From positions 2,129 to 66,128 of the forward strand of contig DIEX01000023.1 in the NCBI GenBank assembly GCA_002418835.1: 64,000 bases of DNA. The letters are read 5' to 3'. The stretch comes from Spirochaetia bacterium UBA5763. GTDB lineage: Bacteria; Spirochaetota; UBA4802; UBA5550. A model generated the notes under the pieces. That model was not told where the DNA came from and made no database searches. It saw nothing but the letters and a program-made list of their open reading frames with translations. A program made the position numbers and the translations under genes. Below are positions 33,880 through 42,720 of the stretch, piece by piece (the first letter of the stretch is position 1; each line of letters starts with the position of its first letter).

Positions 33880-35247
33880 ATGAATACTTTTCTCGCTGAG
33901 TATAAGAATAAGCTGATCTCTGCTGAAAAAGCAGCTGAACTTGTTAAGTCCAATGATATAATTGATTATGGGATGTTTGCCACAAAACCGGTTGATTTTG
34001 ATGTGGCGTTGAGTCAGAGAGTCGGTCAGCTTTCTAATGTATGTATACGAGGTACAGGAACTGTTCCTCCATTTCCTGCTGTCATTCAGAATGATCCGGA
34101 ACAGAAATCTTTCATGTATTTCAGCTGGTACTTTACCCTTCTTGACAGGATGGCCGGAGATAAAAATCTTGCATGTCACCTGCCGTTCAATTATCATGAA
34201 GCGACACTGCTGGCATATCACCACCGGGATCTTATTCATCTGAAACCAAGAGTATGGGTCGCTCAGGTGACTCCCATGGACAGAAACGGCTGTTTTAATT
34301 TCGGACTGGGCAATTCGCATAACAGAGGGCTTGCGCTCTGGGCCGATATTACAATCGTTGAAGTAAATGAAAACATGCCGAGATGCCTTGGCGGTAATGA
34401 TGAATATATTCATATCAGTGAAGTAGATTATATTATTGAAGGGAAGAATACTCCGGTATTCACCACTCCGAAAATGCCTGAAGCTTCACCTGAAGAGAAA
34501 AGAATCGCTGAATTTATAATGCCTCATATTGAAGACGGGTCATGCCTTCAGCTTGGTATAGGGTCTCTCCCCAATGCCATAGGTGAGATGATTGCAGCGT
34601 CAGACCTGAAAGACCTTGGAATACAGAGCGAGATGTTCTGTGATGCGATGGTTACAATGTATGACTCTGGTAAAATCACCAATGCCAAAAAAACTTTTGA
34701 TATAAATAAGAGTACATACTCCTTCTGTCTCGGAACAAAGGAGACTTATGACTTTATTCATGATAATCCGAGAACTGCATCATGTAAGGTGCATCATACG
34801 AACAACCCTGACTTTGTTGCAATGAATGATAAGGTTGTTTCAATTAATAATATAGTTGAGGTTGACCTTTTGAGTCAGGTATGTTCAGAAACTTCCGGCT
34901 TAAGGCAGATATCCGGTACAGGGGGGCAGCTTGACTTTGTAATAGGTGCATTCCATTCAAAAGGGGGGAAAAGCTTTCTCGCTTTCAAATCAACTTACAA
35001 AGACAAACAGGGTAACCTCCATTCAAGAATAAAACCTCTGCTTAAGCCGGGTTCTGTTGTGACTGTGCCAAGGACAATGGTCCAATATCTTGTTACTGAA
35101 AACGGAATTTATAACATGAAAGCAAGGTCAGTATGGGGCCGTGCTGAATGCCTCATAAACCTTGCCCATGAAAATTTCAGGGAGGAGCTGATTAAATCCG
35201 CCCAGGAAATGAATGTATGGTCCAGAACAAATAAGGTACCATTCTGA
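33880..35247 (+). CDS. Acetyl-CoA hydrolase/CoA-transferase family protein (class I CoA-transferase)
   Basis: A 455-residue enzyme of the Cat1 / 4-hydroxybutyrate or butyryl-CoA:acetate CoA-transferase family. The catalytic glutamate is E251 in GIQSEMFCD, and the ISGTGGQLDFVIGA glycine loop binds CoA. The length is typical. It moves CoA between acetate and another acid, or hydrolyses acetyl-CoA. In an organism with pyruvate:ferredoxin oxidoreductase and acyl-CoA dehydrogenases it would make or use acyl-CoA and release acetate. The exact acyl specificity is not visible. A GGGGGC stretch precedes the ATG. It is a monocistronic gene ended by a hairpin at 35269. Confidence 0.9.
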   Translation: MNTFLAEYKNKLISAEKAAELVKSNDIIDYGMFATKPVDFDVALSQRVGQLSNVCIRGTGTVPPFPAVIQNDPEQKSFMYFSWYFTLLDRMAGDKNLACHLPFNYHEATLLAYHHRDLIHLKPRVWVAQVTPMDRNGCFNFGLGNSHNRGLALWADITIVEVNENMPRCLGGNDEYIHISEVDYIIEGKNTPVFTTPKMPEASPEEKRIAEFIMPHIEDGSCLQLGIGSLPNAIGEMIAASDLKDLGIQSEMFCDAMVTMYDSGKITNAKKTFDINKSTYSFCLGTKETYDFIHDNPRTASCKVHHTNNPDFVAMNDKVVSINNIVEVDLLSQVCSETSGLRQISGTGGQLDFVIGAFHSKGGKSFLAFKSTYKDKQGNLHSRIKPLLKPGSVVTVPRTMVQYLVTENGIYNMKARSVWGRAECLINLAHENFREELIKSAQEMNVWSRTNKVPF

Positions 35248-35268
35248 TAAAAATGATAAAAAGGATAC

Positions 35269-35304
35269 CGGATGGGGCTATGCTTTAGCCTCATCCGTTT
35301 TTTT
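35269..35304 (+). terminator. Terminator of the CoA-transferase gene
   Basis: A 12-bp stem with one G-T pair (35269-35280 with 35286-35297) followed by a run of seven or more T. It overlaps the 3' end of the convergent ssb gene, so the DNA is shared between two functions. Confidence 0.85.
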
Positions 35305-35625
35305 GCCGCTTTCCAGAAAACGGATCTCATTTCCGATTATTTTTATTCTGGATTGAGTTTTGCCGTTGTCATCCTCCCATCTGTCCTGCCTGAGAGAACC
35401 CATAACCATAAGCCGTTTACCTTTTGTGACATTTTTTGAACATATCTCCGCGATCTTTTCCCATGTTTCCACCTCAATGAAGGATACCCTGGGGGGTTCG
35501 TCACTTTTTGAAAAATGATTAATTGCCAGAGAAAATGAACAGACAGATTTTCCTGTTTTTGTCTTTCTTAATTGCGGCTCATGAGTTACAAAACCTTCAA
35601 TCGTAGCATTTGAGTAATTCTGCAT
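35278..35625 (-). CDS. ssb: Single-stranded DNA-binding protein, tail-less
   Basis: A 115-residue SSB OB-fold protein (KTKTGKSVCSFSLAIN, FIEVETWEKIAEICSKNVTKGKRLMVMGSLRQDRWEDDNGKTQSRIKI). It ends at EAKA with no Gly/Pro-rich linker and without the acidic DDDIPF-type tip that bacterial SSBs use to recruit partners. The stop lies inside the hairpin of the convergent CoA-transferase terminator. Its upstream region is an extremely AT-rich 187-bp stretch. It may be the sole SSB, or a second paralogue with the housekeeping one elsewhere. Confidence 0.88.
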   Translation of the reverse strand: MQNYSNATIEGFVTHEPQLRKTKTGKSVCSFSLAINHFSKSDEPPRVSFIEVETWEKIAEICSKNVTKGKRLMVMGSLRQDRWEDDNGKTQSRIKIIGNEIRFLESGKKTDEAKA

Positions 35626-35812
35626 AATGCCTCCTGTATTTTGTTTTACTGCCTGATAAATGCAGTTGTTCTTTGCTATAAAACGAATCCGGGCCCCTTT
35701 TTTTAAAAAAATTTTTAAGTTTTTAAGACAAAATTTAAAAATTTTTTGTTAAAATTTATGTTTAACTTGAATCAGACTCCTTTTTTATATTTTTTTTAAA
35801 TAACTGAGTGCT
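35626..35812. promoter_or_regulatory. Very AT-rich divergent promoter region
   Basis: About 190 bp between the divergent ssb and sensor genes, with long A and T runs around 35699-35765. No clear promoter hexamers were fixed. Such A-tracts usually bend DNA. Confidence 0.3.
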
Positions 35813-37987
35813 ATGTTTAAAAAGAAAATAGAGAAATACTGCTGCACTATGTTGTGTATAATCGTATTATACCTTTGTGCCGGGTTGCCGCTTTATGCTT
35901 CTGATGAATATATTGCTGCGGGTTACTATAACAATTATCCCTATGAATATCTGAATAGCGAGGGTAAACCTTCAGGTTTTGTTGTTGAACTGTTTATTGA
36001 GCTTGCGCAAAAAGCTGGAATTAATTCTGAGCTGCTTCTGCTGCCGCCTGAACGAATTGCGCAAATTCTTTTAAAAGGGGAATCGGCTATAATAATCGGA
36101 GGTTTGGATAGTGATGTTTATAAAGAATATTTATTTGCTGGCACAGCTCTTGAAATAACGTTCAGCTTCGTATCATACAGAGAATCCTTTATATCTGATT
36201 TCAGGGATTTAAAAAACAGAAGTATTGTAATTACAGGACATGAGATTTTTTCTGAACATTTATCCGACATAATCCGGAATTATTATCAATCTAAAACATT
36301 GTATATAAGTAATCCTGATACGGCAATGATGCTGGTTTCATCAAAGGGGTGCGATGTTGTTTGTATCATGAGTGAAAAACTCAAAGAGATTATGCCGTAT
36401 ATTTCAAATGATTCAATTCATGAGCTGGAGATTAATCCCGGAAGATTCAGATACGGATATTTTGTAAGGAAAGGGAATGACAAACTGCTGAAGGATATCA
36501 GATCCGGTTTATCCGCAGCTTATTCAAACGGTGATTATAACAGAATTTATTCCAGGTGGTTTAAACAGAAAGAGAATAATGCAGTATTAAACAAAAGTTT
36601 TCTGCTGCTGTGGTTTCTTGTCAGTTCTGTCATTTTTATTCTTTTTATATTTGTGAACAAGTATATCCTTAAAAAAAGGATTAATGAAAAAACCGCGGTG
36701 CTTAAGGAGAAAATAGACCTTCTGAAAAAAGCTGAAGCGGAACTTCTGAATAAAGAAAAGAAATACAGGAAAATATTTAATAAGTCACCTTCAGGAATAC
36801 TCATTCTCGATTCATCCGGAAGGATTCTGCATTTTAATGAGGCGATAAAAAAAATTTTCGGTGTAATTGATCCGGAAGAAATTCTGAATCTTGATGTGAT
36901 TGAAAGTCCCAATTCAACTGAATGGTTTAAAGCAAGGATAAAGAATTATCATTCAGTTTCAATAGAGTTTAAATATGATTTTGAACTTATAAAAAAAACA
37001 GGCTTTTACAAAACGTGGAGGGAGGGGACGATTATTATTGATGCCTGTATATTCCCTTTTTCAATTCATGCTGAAGAAGTTGATCCGGGATATATCTGTC
37101 ATATTCATGATGTGACAGAAACCAGGACTCTTCTTCAGAACAGGAATGAAACTGCACGAAGTTATGAAATAATATTTGATTCAATAAGGGACGGCCTCTG
37201 GGAGTGGAGGCTCGAAGATGACAGCGTCAGGATAAACAGGCAGTTTATTAATCTTCTGGGATATCGAAAAGAGTATCTGCCGGAAACCTTTTCAGGCTTA
37301 TGTGATCTTATTCATCCGGACGAAAGAACTGAAGTTTCAGAAATTATAAAGGAAAAGATTATGGGCGGGAGAGCTTTTACCGTTGAATACCGGATACTTA
37401 AAAGTGACGGGTCATGGCTATGGCTAAGGAGCAGGGGGGATGTTATTGAGTGGGATCATGAATTGTTGCCTGTTAAGGTTATTGCGGCTCATACAGACAT
37501 CTCACGCAGTGTGATCCCTGACAAAACAGATGGCGGGGTCTTAATTATGCAAAAAGATGAAACCGAAGAAAACAATATATATAGTCAGACTGATTCCTTT
37601 GATGGACGAAAAGCTCTGATTGTTGATGATAACTGTCTTATTACTCTTCACCTGGCGGATCTGTTAACCCGGATGGGCTTTCTTTGTGTTAATGCCATGA
37701 GCGGATTTGAAGCAATTGAAATAATAAAGCGTGATAATGAGTTTGATATTGTTCTTATGGATCTTGAAATGCCTGAACTTGACGGAATGACTACCATGAA
37801 GCTTTTAAAGGATATAAAAAATGATATTCCTGTTATTGCAAATACCGGGCACTGTGATTCAAACTGTACAGATGACCTTCTGGGGTCGGGATTTGATGAT
37901 GTTGTCAGTAAACCTGTACAGGAATTGATACTTCTGGAGAAAATAGGGAGACTTCTGGAGTCAGCAAAACAGATTCATAGAAACTGA
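35813..37987 (+). CDS. Membrane sensor with SBP, two PAS and receiver domains but no kinase domain
   Basis: A 724-residue protein: signal peptide, periplasmic solute-binding-like domain (SBP_bac_3 type, about 31-255), a membrane helix (about 265-287), a short coiled coil, PAS1 (about 318-430), PAS2 (about 448-567) and a C-terminal receiver domain (597-724). The receiver has its phospho-acceptor D650 in VLMDLEMP and K700. Only about 29 residues separate PAS2 from the receiver, so there is no HisKA H-box or HATPase domain. The receiver must be phosphorylated by a partner kinase, or it works without phosphorylation. The ligand is perhaps an amino acid or small polar solute. The start has a poor ribosome binding site. 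Confidence 0.85.
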   Translation: MFKKKIEKYCCTMLCIIVLYLCAGLPLYASDEYIAAGYYNNYPYEYLNSEGKPSGFVVELFIELAQKAGINSELLLLPPERIAQILLKGESAIIIGGLDSDVYKEYLFAGTALEITFSFVSYRESFISDFRDLKNRSIVITGHEIFSEHLSDIIRNYYQSKTLYISNPDTAMMLVSSKGCDVVCIMSEKLKEIMPYISNDSIHELEINPGRFRYGYFVRKGNDKLLKDIRSGLSAAYSNGDYNRIYSRWFKQKENNAVLNKSFLLLWFLVSSVIFILFIFVNKYILKKRINEKTAVLKEKIDLLKKAEAELLNKEKKYRKIFNKSPSGILILDSSGRILHFNEAIKKIFGVIDPEEILNLDVIESPNSTEWFKARIKNYHSVSIEFKYDFELIKKTGFYKTWREGTIIIDACIFPFSIHAEEVDPGYICHIHDVTETRTLLQNRNETARSYEIIFDSIRDGLWEWRLEDDSVRINRQFINLLGYRKEYLPETFSGLCDLIHPDERTEVSEIIKEKIMGGRAFTVEYRILKSDGSWLWLRSRGDVIEWDHELLPVKVIAAHTDISRSVIPDKTDGGVLIMQKDETEENNIYSQTDSFDGRKALIVDDNCLITLHLADLLTRMGFLCVNAMSGFEAIEIIKRDNEFDIVLMDLEMPELDGMTTMKLLKDIKNDIPVIANTGHCDSNCTDDLLGSGFDDVVSKPVQELILLEKIGRLLESAKQIHRN

Positions 37988-38151
37988 AACCTATCTAAGA
38001 AATAGATTATTTTTTACATAAAAATATTTCATCCGCAAATACATGACAAAATTGAATTGATTTCCTGAAAACCTAAATTATATTGTATTTACAAAATAAA
38101 AAACGGGTAAAACCGTAAAAATATGAATAAGATCTTCCGGAGGATAAAACA

Positions 38152-39090
38152 GTGAAAAAGTTTTCAGCAATTCTTTTTTCAATAATTCTGGTTATCAATG
38201 CTGCAGGATGCAAAAAAGAGGAAGCATCAAAAACAGCAGCAAACAATGGTATCATAAACTTCATGACCGGTGATGTTTCAATAACATCAGGTGGTAATAC
38301 AGTAAAAGCCAATGTCGGCGATGCTGTCACTCAGGGTATGATTATTAAAACAGGGACTAAAGCTGTTGTAGATATACATTTCAGCGGCAGTGTAATAAGG
38401 ATACTCGAAAAAAGCAGTGTTGTTATGAAAGAACTCATTAAAGATCTTGCATCAAACAAAGAACTTTCGGAGTTTTATATTGAAAACGGTAAACTTTTTT
38501 CCAAGGTTTCCAGAAAGCTTGTAGAGGGTGAGAAATTCAGTGTTACATCTCCTACAGCAGTTGCCGGTGTCCGCGGTACAGAGTTCCTGGTTGAAGAGGA
38601 AAACGGTAAAAGCAGAATTTCCTGTATAGAAGGTACAGTTGCAGTTAAAGAACCTGAAAAAGCTGATACTGACTATGTGCTTGTTGAGGCTGGCAAAGAG
38701 GCTGAAATTGAAAAAGGGAAGCCGGTATCTGTAAATGATCTTAAACAGCAGAATCTTGAAAATATCAAGAGGATAAAAGATGAGATTAAGGAACTCCGTG
38801 AAGATATAAGAAGGAAATTTGAAGAGCAGCGTGAAGAGATCAGAAAAGCTGTTATTGAGCAGAAAGAGGCCAATAAGCAGAGAGTTGAAGACCAGAAGGC
38901 TTCGGATAAAGCAAATGTTGAAGCAATAAAAGGATCAGCTAAAGAACAGGCGGAGCAGATTAAAGGTGACATTTCAGGAAAACAGGAAGAGACTAAAGAA
39001 GCTGTAAAGCAGTTTCAGAAACCTGATGTAAGCGGCGCTAAACCTGAAATTAAAAAGTTTGATATAAAGAAACCCGGCTCGGAAGAATAA
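38152..39090 (+). CDS. FecR-domain lipoprotein, LipL45-like
   Basis: A 312-residue lipoprotein: signal peptide with lipobox NAAGC (Cys20), FecR-like domain (about 35-170, MTGDVSITSGGNTVKANVGDAVTQG, PTAVAGVRGTEFLVEEENG) and a highly charged helical tail (about 185-290) with repeated E/K/Q heptad-like segments. LipL45 of Leptospira is a lipoprotein with the same FecR-type domain, which is one reason to suspect a spirochaete. It could sit in the outer membrane. The function is unknown. It stands alone, 164 bp after the sensor gene. Confidence 0.75.
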   Translation: MKKFSAILFSIILVINAAGCKKEEASKTAANNGIINFMTGDVSITSGGNTVKANVGDAVTQGMIIKTGTKAVVDIHFSGSVIRILEKSSVVMKELIKDLASNKELSEFYIENGKLFSKVSRKLVEGEKFSVTSPTAVAGVRGTEFLVEEENGKSRISCIEGTVAVKEPEKADTDYVLVEAGKEAEIEKGKPVSVNDLKQQNLENIKRIKDEIKELREDIRRKFEEQREEIRKAVIEQKEANKQRVEDQKASDKANVEAIKGSAKEQAEQIKGDISGKQEETKEAVKQFQKPDVSGAKPEIKKFDIKKPGSEE

Positions 39091-39103
39091 TCTGTAAATT
39101 TCT

Positions 39104-39146
39104 CTCCTTCCCCATCTTCTTGCGGGGAAGGCCGGGAAGGGGAGCA
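39104..39146. terminator. Possible hairpin between convergent genes
   Basis: CTTCCCC (39107-39113) pairs with GGGGAAG (39124-39130), and a second GGGAAGGGG follows. There is no T-run, so it is only a weak terminator candidate for the FecR gene and the convergent repeat-protein gene. Confidence 0.3.
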
Positions 39147-39153
39147 GTCTAAC

Positions 39154-39849
39154 TCACCATCTGCTCTCCCATATTTTTTTCAGTTCAGCTTTCCATTTTC
39201 TGTTTTCAAAAGTCCGCGCTCTCCATGTTTCACCTGCTGTAACTTCACTCTCCAGAACTTTGAGAGCTTTTTCATAATTGAACTCTCTCCACATGGTTCC
39301 AGCTTTGAATATGTATTCTGTGGCTCTTGTTTTGAGGAGTCGGTCTGTGCCGGTTTTATAATCGAAAATTTTCCAGTGCGCCCCTGCGTAAAATATAAAT
39401 TCAGGATCAGATGTATCCATAAGAAACTCAAATCCTCTGTCGAAGTTAAATTTTTTCCATTCTTTCCCCGCATAATATATATGACGTGCGCTTTTAAGTT
39501 TACCCAGCGCCTCGAGGCCCATTGTATAATCATATCCTGTCCAGAATCTTCCAGCCCTGTAAAGATATTCGGTATTTCCGGTTGTTATAAAAAAAACCAT
39601 CCCGCGTTTGAAGTCGAAAGATTTCCAGAATATTCCTGCTTTGTGGATATACTCAGGATCACCTGCTGAAATGAGTCTGTCAAGGCCACGATCAAAGTCA
39701 AAACAGTTCCAGTGCCGGCCGGCAAGGTATATGGCTTCGGCATCTGCAAGTCTTAAAAGTTCATTTATATTATCAGTACAGCAGGCTTCTCCATGTTCAA
39801 TACCGTTTTTGTATATTTCAAGGGCTGCGGATTTACAGGTGTCACTCAT
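39154..39849 (-). CDS. Protein of six exact 28-residue repeats, in an operon with VWA and MoxR genes
   Basis: A 231-residue protein. After about 35 N-terminal residues come six tandem units of exactly 28 residues (36-203) without gaps. Each has AG at offset 8-9 and W at offset 12 (W47, W75, W103, W131, W159, W187), then F/Y-D/N-F/Y and usually a Gly. A basic helical tail follows. Each unit may form two short helices, giving a solenoid like TPR or Sel1, though the sequence matches neither. AGGAGGTG precedes the ATG, which overlaps the VWA stop (ATGA). It is probably a substrate or adaptor of the MoxR/VWA pair. I recognise no family. Confidence 0.85.
   Translation of the reverse strand: MSDTCKSAALEIYKNGIEHGEACCTDNINELLRLADAEAIYLAGRHWNCFDFDRGLDRLISAGDPEYIHKAGIFWKSFDFKRGMVFFITTGNTEYLYRAGRFWTGYDYTMGLEALGKLKSARHIYYAGKEWKKFNFDRGFEFLMDTSDPEFIFYAGAHWKIFDYKTGTDRLLKTRATEYIFKAGTMWREFNYEKALKVLESEVTAGETWRARTFENRKWKAELKKIWESRW
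39241..39744 (-). repeat. Six tandem 84-bp units encoding the 28-residue repeat
   Basis: Units are residues 36-63, 64-91, 92-119, 120-147, 148-175 and 176-203 of the preceding protein. Consensus is roughly [DN]xEYIxxAGxxWxxFDFxRGxxxL. The DNA copies are diverged at codon level, so this is an old protein repeat and not a recent DNA expansion. Confidence 0.85.
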
Positions 39850-41315
39850 GCTTCACCTCCTGACTGTCTGAGCCGTCTTTCAGGTTTTGCCGTACTGATT
39901 TTAATACTCCTGCCAAAGGGGGGTGAAAATTTCTCATCCCTGTTTTCACTGATTAGCCATAAAGTGTTCCTGTATTTTTTTAATTTATCCATATCATAGA
40001 TATATCCGTCTGTAATTACAATGAGAAGTTCGCTGTGATTATCCATGTAGCTGTTGAACAGTGAGGAGAAATATGTGGTTCCGCTGCTGCCGGTTTTAAT
40101 GTATCTCCAGTCACCCTTTTTATATTCGTATGGTTTTCCGTTGCGGGATGATTTAACGAATAGATCTCCCAGTTTTTCAGGAACAAAAATTGTTTCATCG
40201 ATGCACAGCAGGTAAACCCTGAATTTTTTTAATAAAGCTTCAATTATTCCGAAAGCTGATTCGATGTCTCCGGGCCTCATTACCATTGAACCTGACACAT
40301 CTACGACAACAGTAATAGCTTCTCTGTCTTTAAAAGCCCTCCCAGGTGAATAAATACCCTGCGACATATAACGCCTGTTAAATTTCCGGCTTGTGTATTC
40401 CCATTCATTGGACTGGGCTGTAATGTCAACAATACTCTTCAGCTTCTCCTGCCATGTGAGGTCTGTTTTTTGCGGAGCGTTGATAAGTGAAGTGACCTCC
40501 ATGAATATCCGTTCATCCCGGCAGAATTCATCTTTACGGGCGAAATTCATAAAGTGGTTGAGTTTTGACTCGGCCACATTCAGGTCGGTTTTCCTGTTCA
40601 TTATATGCACTCCGGTAGGAACCGGATCTCCGGAACTGCTTTCAAACATGAGTCCGTCCATATTTTTGATGCGTGTATATTTCTCCATAGGCGCTTTGTT
40701 ATATGACAGATCCAGAGAGTTAAGTGCGTCAGCCAAATCGTCTATGGCAGACCTGCTCTGTATACTGAGTCCGGAACCGTTGCCGGGCGGCGGATTAAAT
40801 CTTAGTTTTTTAATCTCCTCCTGCGGCAGCTTCTTCAGCCAGATGTAGACCTCCTCCCAGACCGGATCATAATTATAAGTTTCCGAGAAAAAGTCTTCAG
40901 GTATAACAGGGATCCCTTCGGGAAGTATCAGCTCCGGCACATCATGGAGATATTGTGATTTCTTTGAAAAAAAAGTTTTCCGGTTATCCCGGATATAAGA
41001 ATTTATAATCATATCCTGAGCAAGATTCTGAAGATAGGTATCTCCATCCCTGTTGCCGCGGTGATCATGATTGAGGACTATATGGAGCATCTCGTGTACA
41101 AGGAGCCCTGTCAGTTCATCATCACTGAGTTTCTCAATAAATTCAGGATTATAGAAAAGTGAGAGTCGTGATAGATATATAATCAGGGCCAGTGTGGGGA
41201 TGCTGCTGTCGGGAATTAAATCAACACCCTGGTAGAAATATGACGCAAACCTGCTCTTTTTCCAGAGAGATTCAAGCACCTGTTCAGGTTTTACTGTTTC
41301 AGAAATAGTCTGCAT
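39846..41315 (-). CDS. VWA-domain protein with HExxH motif (DUF2201-like)
   Basis: A 489-residue protein with two parts. The N-terminal half has the metallopeptidase-like motif HEMLH at residues 74-78 followed by NHD, typical of DUF2201-type putative metallopeptidase domains. The C-terminal von Willebrand factor A domain has a complete metal-ion-dependent adhesion site: D339, S341, S343, T413 or T414 and D436. No signal peptide is seen, so it is likely cytosolic. Its start overlaps the stop of the MoxR gene by one base. Pairing with a MoxR ATPase suggests chaperone- or chelatase-like remodelling of a target, with the repeat protein a natural candidate target or adaptor. Confidence 0.85.
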   Translation of the reverse strand: MQTISETVKPEQVLESLWKKSRFASYFYQGVDLIPDSSIPTLALIIYLSRLSLFYNPEFIEKLSDDELTGLLVHEMLHIVLNHDHRGNRDGDTYLQNLAQDMIINSYIRDNRKTFFSKKSQYLHDVPELILPEGIPVIPEDFFSETYNYDPVWEEVYIWLKKLPQEEIKKLRFNPPPGNGSGLSIQSRSAIDDLADALNSLDLSYNKAPMEKYTRIKNMDGLMFESSSGDPVPTGVHIMNRKTDLNVAESKLNHFMNFARKDEFCRDERIFMEVTSLINAPQKTDLTWQEKLKSIVDITAQSNEWEYTSRKFNRRYMSQGIYSPGRAFKDREAITVVVDVSGSMVMRPGDIESAFGIIEALLKKFRVYLLCIDETIFVPEKLGDLFVKSSRNGKPYEYKKGDWRYIKTGSSGTTYFSSLFNSYMDNHSELLIVITDGYIYDMDKLKKYRNTLWLISENRDEKFSPPFGRSIKISTAKPERRLRQSGGEA

Positions 41316-42472
41316 CAGTTCAGAAGTGATCCGTATTTATCTTTCAGTTCAATTATAACTTCATGGTCGCCAAGTGACTTGATAGCTTCAGGGATTAGCG
41401 AAAAGATCCCGCACTCCTTCATCAGCAGAAAAAAATAAGCCATCCGGATATCACCCCGTGAGTAACCGATAAACTTCAGTATATTCCCAAGAGTCCTGAT
41501 ATCGTCAGGGGTAAGTCTCCCTGATGTCTGGATTGCTCTCTCCTTCATGATCTCAAGAGTTCCATTCAGAGCCCAGAGCAGATCCTCCGAAGAAATTTCA
41601 CGTTTTTTCAGGAGGGAGAGTTTTGTATCATCTCCGCGCAGAATGTCATCTGAGCTTATCTGCCTTGGCGCTGTAAGCTGCATTATAAAGTCGCTCCCTG
41701 CGATATTCCCTATGAGTGAGTATATTGTTTTTTCAAGCGTACTGTCAGATCTCTCACTGAAGTATTCTTTGAGTGCGCCTTCTGTTTCAAGCCCGTATGA
41801 GTGAAGCAGAGCATTTGATACCTGGTGCCAGCCCCGGGGATTGGGATTAATATTCTGTTCATCCCAGAGCCTTTCGGGAAAAGTAGAAATGTATCTCAGT
41901 ATGGCGGGGTGAATCCCCTCTGCATGCCCCCATGTCAGCCAGTCCTCTGCTGAAGGCTTCAGGTGGAAAATGGCAAGTCTTCCGTCAAGGGCTGAGTCAT
42001 CAAACTCGGTGATTGTTGTGTCATCCTCTTCCCCGAGGTTCCCGGCAAGGATAATTGATGTTTCGGGAGGGAGAAGGTGCTCCCCGCATTTACTCTCTGT
42101 TATAATCTGAAAGAGTGTCTGGATTACAGTGGGGTGCGCCCTGTTGGATTCATCCAGAAACCAGAGAATCCCGTTGTAGCCTTCAGGTACAACCGCAGGG
42201 GGGATAAATCTCGGCCTGAAATATATCATCTGTTTCGATTCATGATCCGGCACAGGATACCCTCCAAGATCAACATTCTCCTTAAAAGCAAGGCGCGTAT
42301 CTATAAACCAGTAGTTCATCTCATCAGCAATCTGCTTTACAACTGCTGATTTCCCCACGCCGGGATGTCCCAGTATCTTAAGTGCGTAGTTAAGCCTGGA
42401 GCCTGCCGCAAGATATTTTTTAATTATATCGCCAAGTTCATTTACTGTTATTTCCGAAGCCGTCTTTTTCAA
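41315..42472 (-). CDS. MoxR-type AAA+ ATPase
   Basis: A 385-residue ATPase with Walker A GHPGVGKS (35-42), Walker B FLDES (D107, E108), sensor-1 asparagine in ILAGN and a DGRLAIF segment, followed by a helical lid. The start codon is TTG, with GAGGTG 5 bases upstream; no ATG is available nearby. MoxR ATPases typically work with VWA-domain partners in metal insertion, protein activation or stress responses. Here the VWA protein and the 28-residue repeat protein follow in one tight operon. The divergent neighbour is a broken ORF6N gene. Specific substrate unknown. Confidence 0.9.
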   Translation of the reverse strand: MKKTASEITVNELGDIIKKYLAAGSRLNYALKILGHPGVGKSAVVKQIADEMNYWFIDTRLAFKENVDLGGYPVPDHESKQMIYFRPRFIPPAVVPEGYNGILWFLDESNRAHPTVIQTLFQIITESKCGEHLLPPETSIILAGNLGEEDDTTITEFDDSALDGRLAIFHLKPSAEDWLTWGHAEGIHPAILRYISTFPERLWDEQNINPNPRGWHQVSNALLHSYGLETEGALKEYFSERSDSTLEKTIYSLIGNIAGSDFIMQLTAPRQISSDDILRGDDTKLSLLKKREISSEDLLWALNGTLEIMKERAIQTSGRLTPDDIRTLGNILKFIGYSRGDIRMAYFFLLMKECGIFSLIPEAIKSLGDHEVIIELKDKYGSLLN

Positions 42473-42720
42473 GTTAACACCTCAAATTACCGTCTTTAGC
42501 AGCCTGTATTGTGACTGCTGTTACCATTGAAAGATAGGTGTTCTCATTGTCCAATTATTTTTGTCAGTTTTTTTATCAAGGAGCTACAGTCGAAATTTTA
42601 ATTTGTCAGCTCAAAAAATTTTTAAAGTAAGATGAGTCCCGATCGTAGTATTTTTAAACCCTTAAAACCGGGATAGCATATTTTATGGATGATAACTGAT
42701 TTAATGACAGGAGAAAATAA
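42473..42720. promoter_or_regulatory. Divergent non-coding region
   Basis: A 248-bp AT-rich stretch between the MoxR operon and the ORF6N remnant. It should hold the promoter of the MoxR operon. No hexamers could be assigned with confidence. Confidence 0.3.

Noticed and set aside
35690..35765. Replication origin because of A/T runs
   Set aside because: No dnaA boxes, dnaA or dnaN gene, or repeats are present; it is just an AT-rich divergent promoter region.
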